64,000 nucleotides of DNA from Flavobacterium sp. ASV13 (lineage in GTDB: Bacteria; Bacteroidota; Bacteroidia; Flavobacteriales; Flavobacteriaceae). Below are positions 61,551-64,000 of this stretch, piece by piece. Position numbers and translations under genes: made by a program. Position 1 is the stretch's first letter, and every line of letters begins with the position of its first letter. The DNA lies in the NCBI RefSeq assembly GCF_000745775.1, contig NZ_JQJY01000002.1:372001-436000 (forward strand), read 5' to 3'. The notes beneath the pieces were generated by a model, which saw only the letters and a list, made by a program, of their open reading frames with translations, was not told the origin of the DNA and searched no databases.

Positions 61551-63758
61551 ATGAAAAAAATACTATTAGCCCTAATCTTGGGTTTTTCGAGCATGCTTTC
61601 TGCTCAAAATTCGGTTTCAGGAATTGTAACCGACAATCAAAATCAGCCAATGCCTGGCGTTTCAGTATATGCGCCCGAATTACATAAAGGAACAACAACA
61701 GACGCAAACGGAAAATATGAAATGAACAATCTTCCTAACGGAAGTTTGCGCCTTGCTTTCAATTTCGTTGGTTATGCCAATCAAAATCAAACTATTGCAA
61801 AACTTGCAAAAGAAAACACTTTAAACATTACACTTTTACAATCAATTATGGAGATGGATGAAGTAGTCGTTTCTACTCCATTTAACAAATTGCAATCGCA
61901 AAACGTAATGAAAATTGAGCACGAAAGCATTAAAACATTACAGCAAAAAGGAACATCTACTTTGATCGAAGGTTTAGCTACAATTCCCGGAGTTTCTCAG
62001 ATTTCAACTGGAACTTCTATCGGAAAACCTGTAATTCGCGGACTTAGCGGAAATCGTGTTTTAGTGTATTCGCAAGGCGTTCGTATCGAAAACCAACAGT
62101 TTGGAGACGAACATGGTTTGGGCTTAAATGATGCTGGAATCGAAAGTGTGGAAGTTATAAAAGGGCCAGCTTCTTTATTATATGGTTCAGATGCTTTAGG
62201 TGGGGTTTTATATTTCAACCCAGAAAAATTTGCTGATGCTGGCGATTTCAAAGCTAATTTCAGTCAGAAATATTTCACTAATACACAGGGAAGCAATTCT
62301 TCTATCGGATTAAAAACTTCAACAGATAACTGGAAATTTTTAGCACGCGGAAGTTACAACACGCATTCCGATTATAAAATTTCAGGAGGCGATCGCGTAA
62401 CGAATTCACGTTATAATGAAACCGATTTTAAAACCGGAATTGGTTACAACAATTCAACTTTTTCAAGTGTTTTAAGATACAATTACAACAAACTTGATAT
62501 TGGAATTCCAGAAGAAGGAATTGCAGAACAATCGTCAAGCAAAGACACTGAATTTCCAAGACAAGGTATTTTTAATCATTTATTGAGTTTGAACAATACC
62601 GTGTTTTTTGAAAACTCAAAACTGGATGTTGATTTAGGTTATATCGCCAATGACAGAAGCGAATTTGAAGACAGTAACGAAGCTTCTCTTCACATGAAAT
62701 TGAATACTTTCAATTATAATGCGAAATACCATTTCCCGAAATTCGGAAAAATTGAAACTATTTTAGGCGTTCAGGGAATGCATCAGACAAATACAAATTC
62801 AGGAGAAGAATATTTGATTCCGGATGCTACAACAAATGATTTTGGTGTTTTTGGAACTGCAAATTACGAATGGAATAACAGCGTTTTACAAGCTGGATTG
62901 CGTTTTGACAACAGAAATGTTACTTCAATTGCACACGGAACAGAAGGTGAAGAAGGTTATTTTCAGGCTTTAGATCGTTCTTTTGACAGTTTTAATGCTT
63001 CATTAGGATACAAAACAAAATTAGCTGAGCCATTGACGCTTCGTTTGAATGTTGCTTCAGGATTTAGAGCGCCAAACTTAGCTGAATTGACTTCAAACGG
63101 TGTTCACGAAGGAACAAACCGTTACGAAATTGGAAATGCTGATTTGAAAACAGAACAAAACGTTCAAACCGATTTAAACCTGGAATACAAAAATTCGCAT
63201 TTTGAGTTTTTCATCAACGGTTTCTACAATCACGTGAACAATTATATTTATACTTCGCCAACTGGAGAAATTTTAGATAATAATGATGTATTTGCTTATG
63301 TTCAGGATAATGCAAAATTATTTGGTGGTGAAGCAGGTTTGCATATTCACCCGCACCCTTTAGACTGGCTTCATTTTGAAACGAGTTTTGAAACCGTAAC
63401 CGGCAAAAAAGACAATGATGATTACTTGCCTTTGATTCCTGCAAACAACTGGAATAATACGCTTAGAACAGAATTCAATATCAAAAATTGGTTAAGTGAA
63501 GGTTTTGCTTCTTTGAATGTTTCTTCAACTTTTAATCAGGACAATGTGAGTGGTTTTGAAACAGCTTCTAAAGGTTATACTTTGGTGAATTTAGGTTTTG
63601 GAGGAACTGTTAAACTTGGGAAAACGGCTTTTGATATAAACTTAAACGGAAACAATTTATTCGACAAAAAATACATTGCGCACCTTTCAAGATTAAAAAC
63701 AGACGGTATTCCAAATATTGGAAGAAACATCGTTTTGGGAGTTAATTTCAATTTATAA
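61551..63758 (+). CDS. TonB-dependent receptor with CarboxypepD_reg domain
   Basis: The 735-residue protein has a signal peptide (1-19), a carboxypeptidase-regulatory-like domain (about 20-100), a TonB box/plug (about 105-215, with PVIRGLSGNRVLVYSQGVRI and SLLYGSDALGGV) and a 22-strand barrel ending in a Phe-rich strand (IVLGVNFNL). No SusD partner follows, so it is more likely a metal, siderophore or cobalamin type receptor than a glycan one. The His/Cys protein upstream favours a metal. Confidence 0.93.
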   Translation: MKKILLALILGFSSMLSAQNSVSGIVTDNQNQPMPGVSVYAPELHKGTTTDANGKYEMNNLPNGSLRLAFNFVGYANQNQTIAKLAKENTLNITLLQSIMEMDEVVVSTPFNKLQSQNVMKIEHESIKTLQQKGTSTLIEGLATIPGVSQISTGTSIGKPVIRGLSGNRVLVYSQGVRIENQQFGDEHGLGLNDAGIESVEVIKGPASLLYGSDALGGVLYFNPEKFADAGDFKANFSQKYFTNTQGSNSSIGLKTSTDNWKFLARGSYNTHSDYKISGGDRVTNSRYNETDFKTGIGYNNSTFSSVLRYNYNKLDIGIPEEGIAEQSSSKDTEFPRQGIFNHLLSLNNTVFFENSKLDVDLGYIANDRSEFEDSNEASLHMKLNTFNYNAKYHFPKFGKIETILGVQGMHQTNTNSGEEYLIPDATTNDFGVFGTANYEWNNSVLQAGLRFDNRNVTSIAHGTEGEEGYFQALDRSFDSFNASLGYKTKLAEPLTLRLNVASGFRAPNLAELTSNGVHEGTNRYEIGNADLKTEQNVQTDLNLEYKNSHFEFFINGFYNHVNNYIYTSPTGEILDNNDVFAYVQDNAKLFGGEAGLHIHPHPLDWLHFETSFETVTGKKDNDDYLPLIPANNWNNTLRTEFNIKNWLSEGFASLNVSSTFNQDNVSGFETASKGYTLVNLGFGGTVKLGKTAFDINLNGNNLFDKKYIAHLSRLKTDGIPNIGRNIVLGVNFNL

Positions 63759-63767
63759 TTTTTATTT

Positions 63768-63862
63768 TAACCGCAAAGACGCAAAGATAAACGCAAAGTT
63801 CGCAAAGCATATGAAAAACTTTGCGTGCCTTGCGTAAAACTCCTTGCGTGCTTTGCGGTTAA
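63768..63862. repeat. TAACCGCAAAG...CTTTGCGGTTA inverted repeat, copy 4
   Basis: The outer arms TAACCGCAAAG/CTTTGCGGTTA are perfect, and the inner arms ACGCAAAGTTCGCAAAG and ACTTTGCGTGCCTTGCGT pair in part. It lies between the TonB receptor and the next gene. Confidence 0.75.
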
Positions 63863-63916
63863 TTTTTTACTACTCTCACAAAAAGTGCTATTTTTGTTAA
63901 CACCACAAACTTAAAT

Positions 63917-64000
63917 ATGAAAAAAACATTTTTACTAATGGCAATTACAACCGCAGGAATCTCATTTGGACAAAATAAAATTCAATATCCTGAAACCAAA
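63917..64000 (+). CDS. Start of a secreted protein, cut by window end (S9 peptidase?)
   Basis: Only 28 codons are present: MKKTFLLMAITTAGISFGQ is a signal peptide, followed by NKIQYPETK. The YPETK beginning is common in prolyl-oligopeptidase (S9A) precursors of Bacteroidota, so that family is likely but unproven. Confidence 0.6.
   Translation, partial: MKKTFLLMAITTAGISFGQNKIQYPETK

Overview
This is an AT-rich stretch of a Bacteroidota chromosome, most likely Flavobacterium or a close relative. Three things point there: flavobacterial-type promoters (TTTG or TTG, 17-23 bases, then TAnnTTTG) before several genes and tRNAs; Bacteroidota gene types (fused MurF-Alr, carboxypeptidase-regulatory TonB receptor, DUF58 and AsmA proteins, short lipoproteins); and many intergenic palindromes made of short repeated words.

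Region 1 (about 143-13535) is an integrated element in the 3' end of a tRNA-Leu(UAG) gene. A 13-bp core is repeated at both ends, a 22-bp direct repeat lies just inside each end, and a tyrosine recombinase sits at the right end. Leftwards from it come an excisionase-like protein, a protein resembling the palm of family A DNA polymerases, a small unknown protein and an XRE regulator. The cargo, all on the minus strand, is three envelope proteins followed by a compact gene set: Ser/Thr kinase, all-helical protein with an HEPN-like RHNVAH motif, membrane-anchored TPR-like protein, KAP P-loop NTPase, three-helix membrane protein and an overlapping 34-codon ORF. This set is the best candidate for an undescribed, probably defence-type, system. 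A stand-alone DUF4062 protein lies just outside the right attachment site.

Region 2 (about 15-32 kb) holds an XRE regulator pair with a shared palindromic operator, small lipoproteins with duplicated leaders, a membrane-anchored metalloprotease, a HAD phosphatase, an MBOAT/SGNH-type acyl-transfer pair, an EmrAB-TolC-like efflux operon with an AraC regulator, a tRNA-Asp array containing a GIY-YIG gene and decayed tRNA pieces, a DUF58 protein, an M1 aminopeptidase and thioredoxin.

Region 3 (about 32-52 kb) has an AsmA protein, a NUDIX plus PLD/DEAD/DUF3427 helicase pair whose helicase is frameshifted near its end, a ribosome hibernation factor, a three-repeat His/Cys lipoprotein, an ammonium channel, TrmB, a LysE exporter, an alkyltransferase-like protein, and a histidine kinase/NtrC-type regulator pair divergent from an HlyD/MacB-like ABC operon. 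A 38-bp dyad and a sigma-54-like element lie in the divergent gap.

Region 4 (about 52-64 kb) carries housekeeping genes: Mrp/ApbC, NifU-like protein, ferredoxin, aspartate-semialdehyde dehydrogenase, MscL and MurF-Alr, then a PAP2-like membrane protein, an outer-membrane barrel, a His/Cys-rich small protein, a TonB receptor and the start of a secreted protein cut by the window end. All functions come from motifs and family knowledge; no database search was run.
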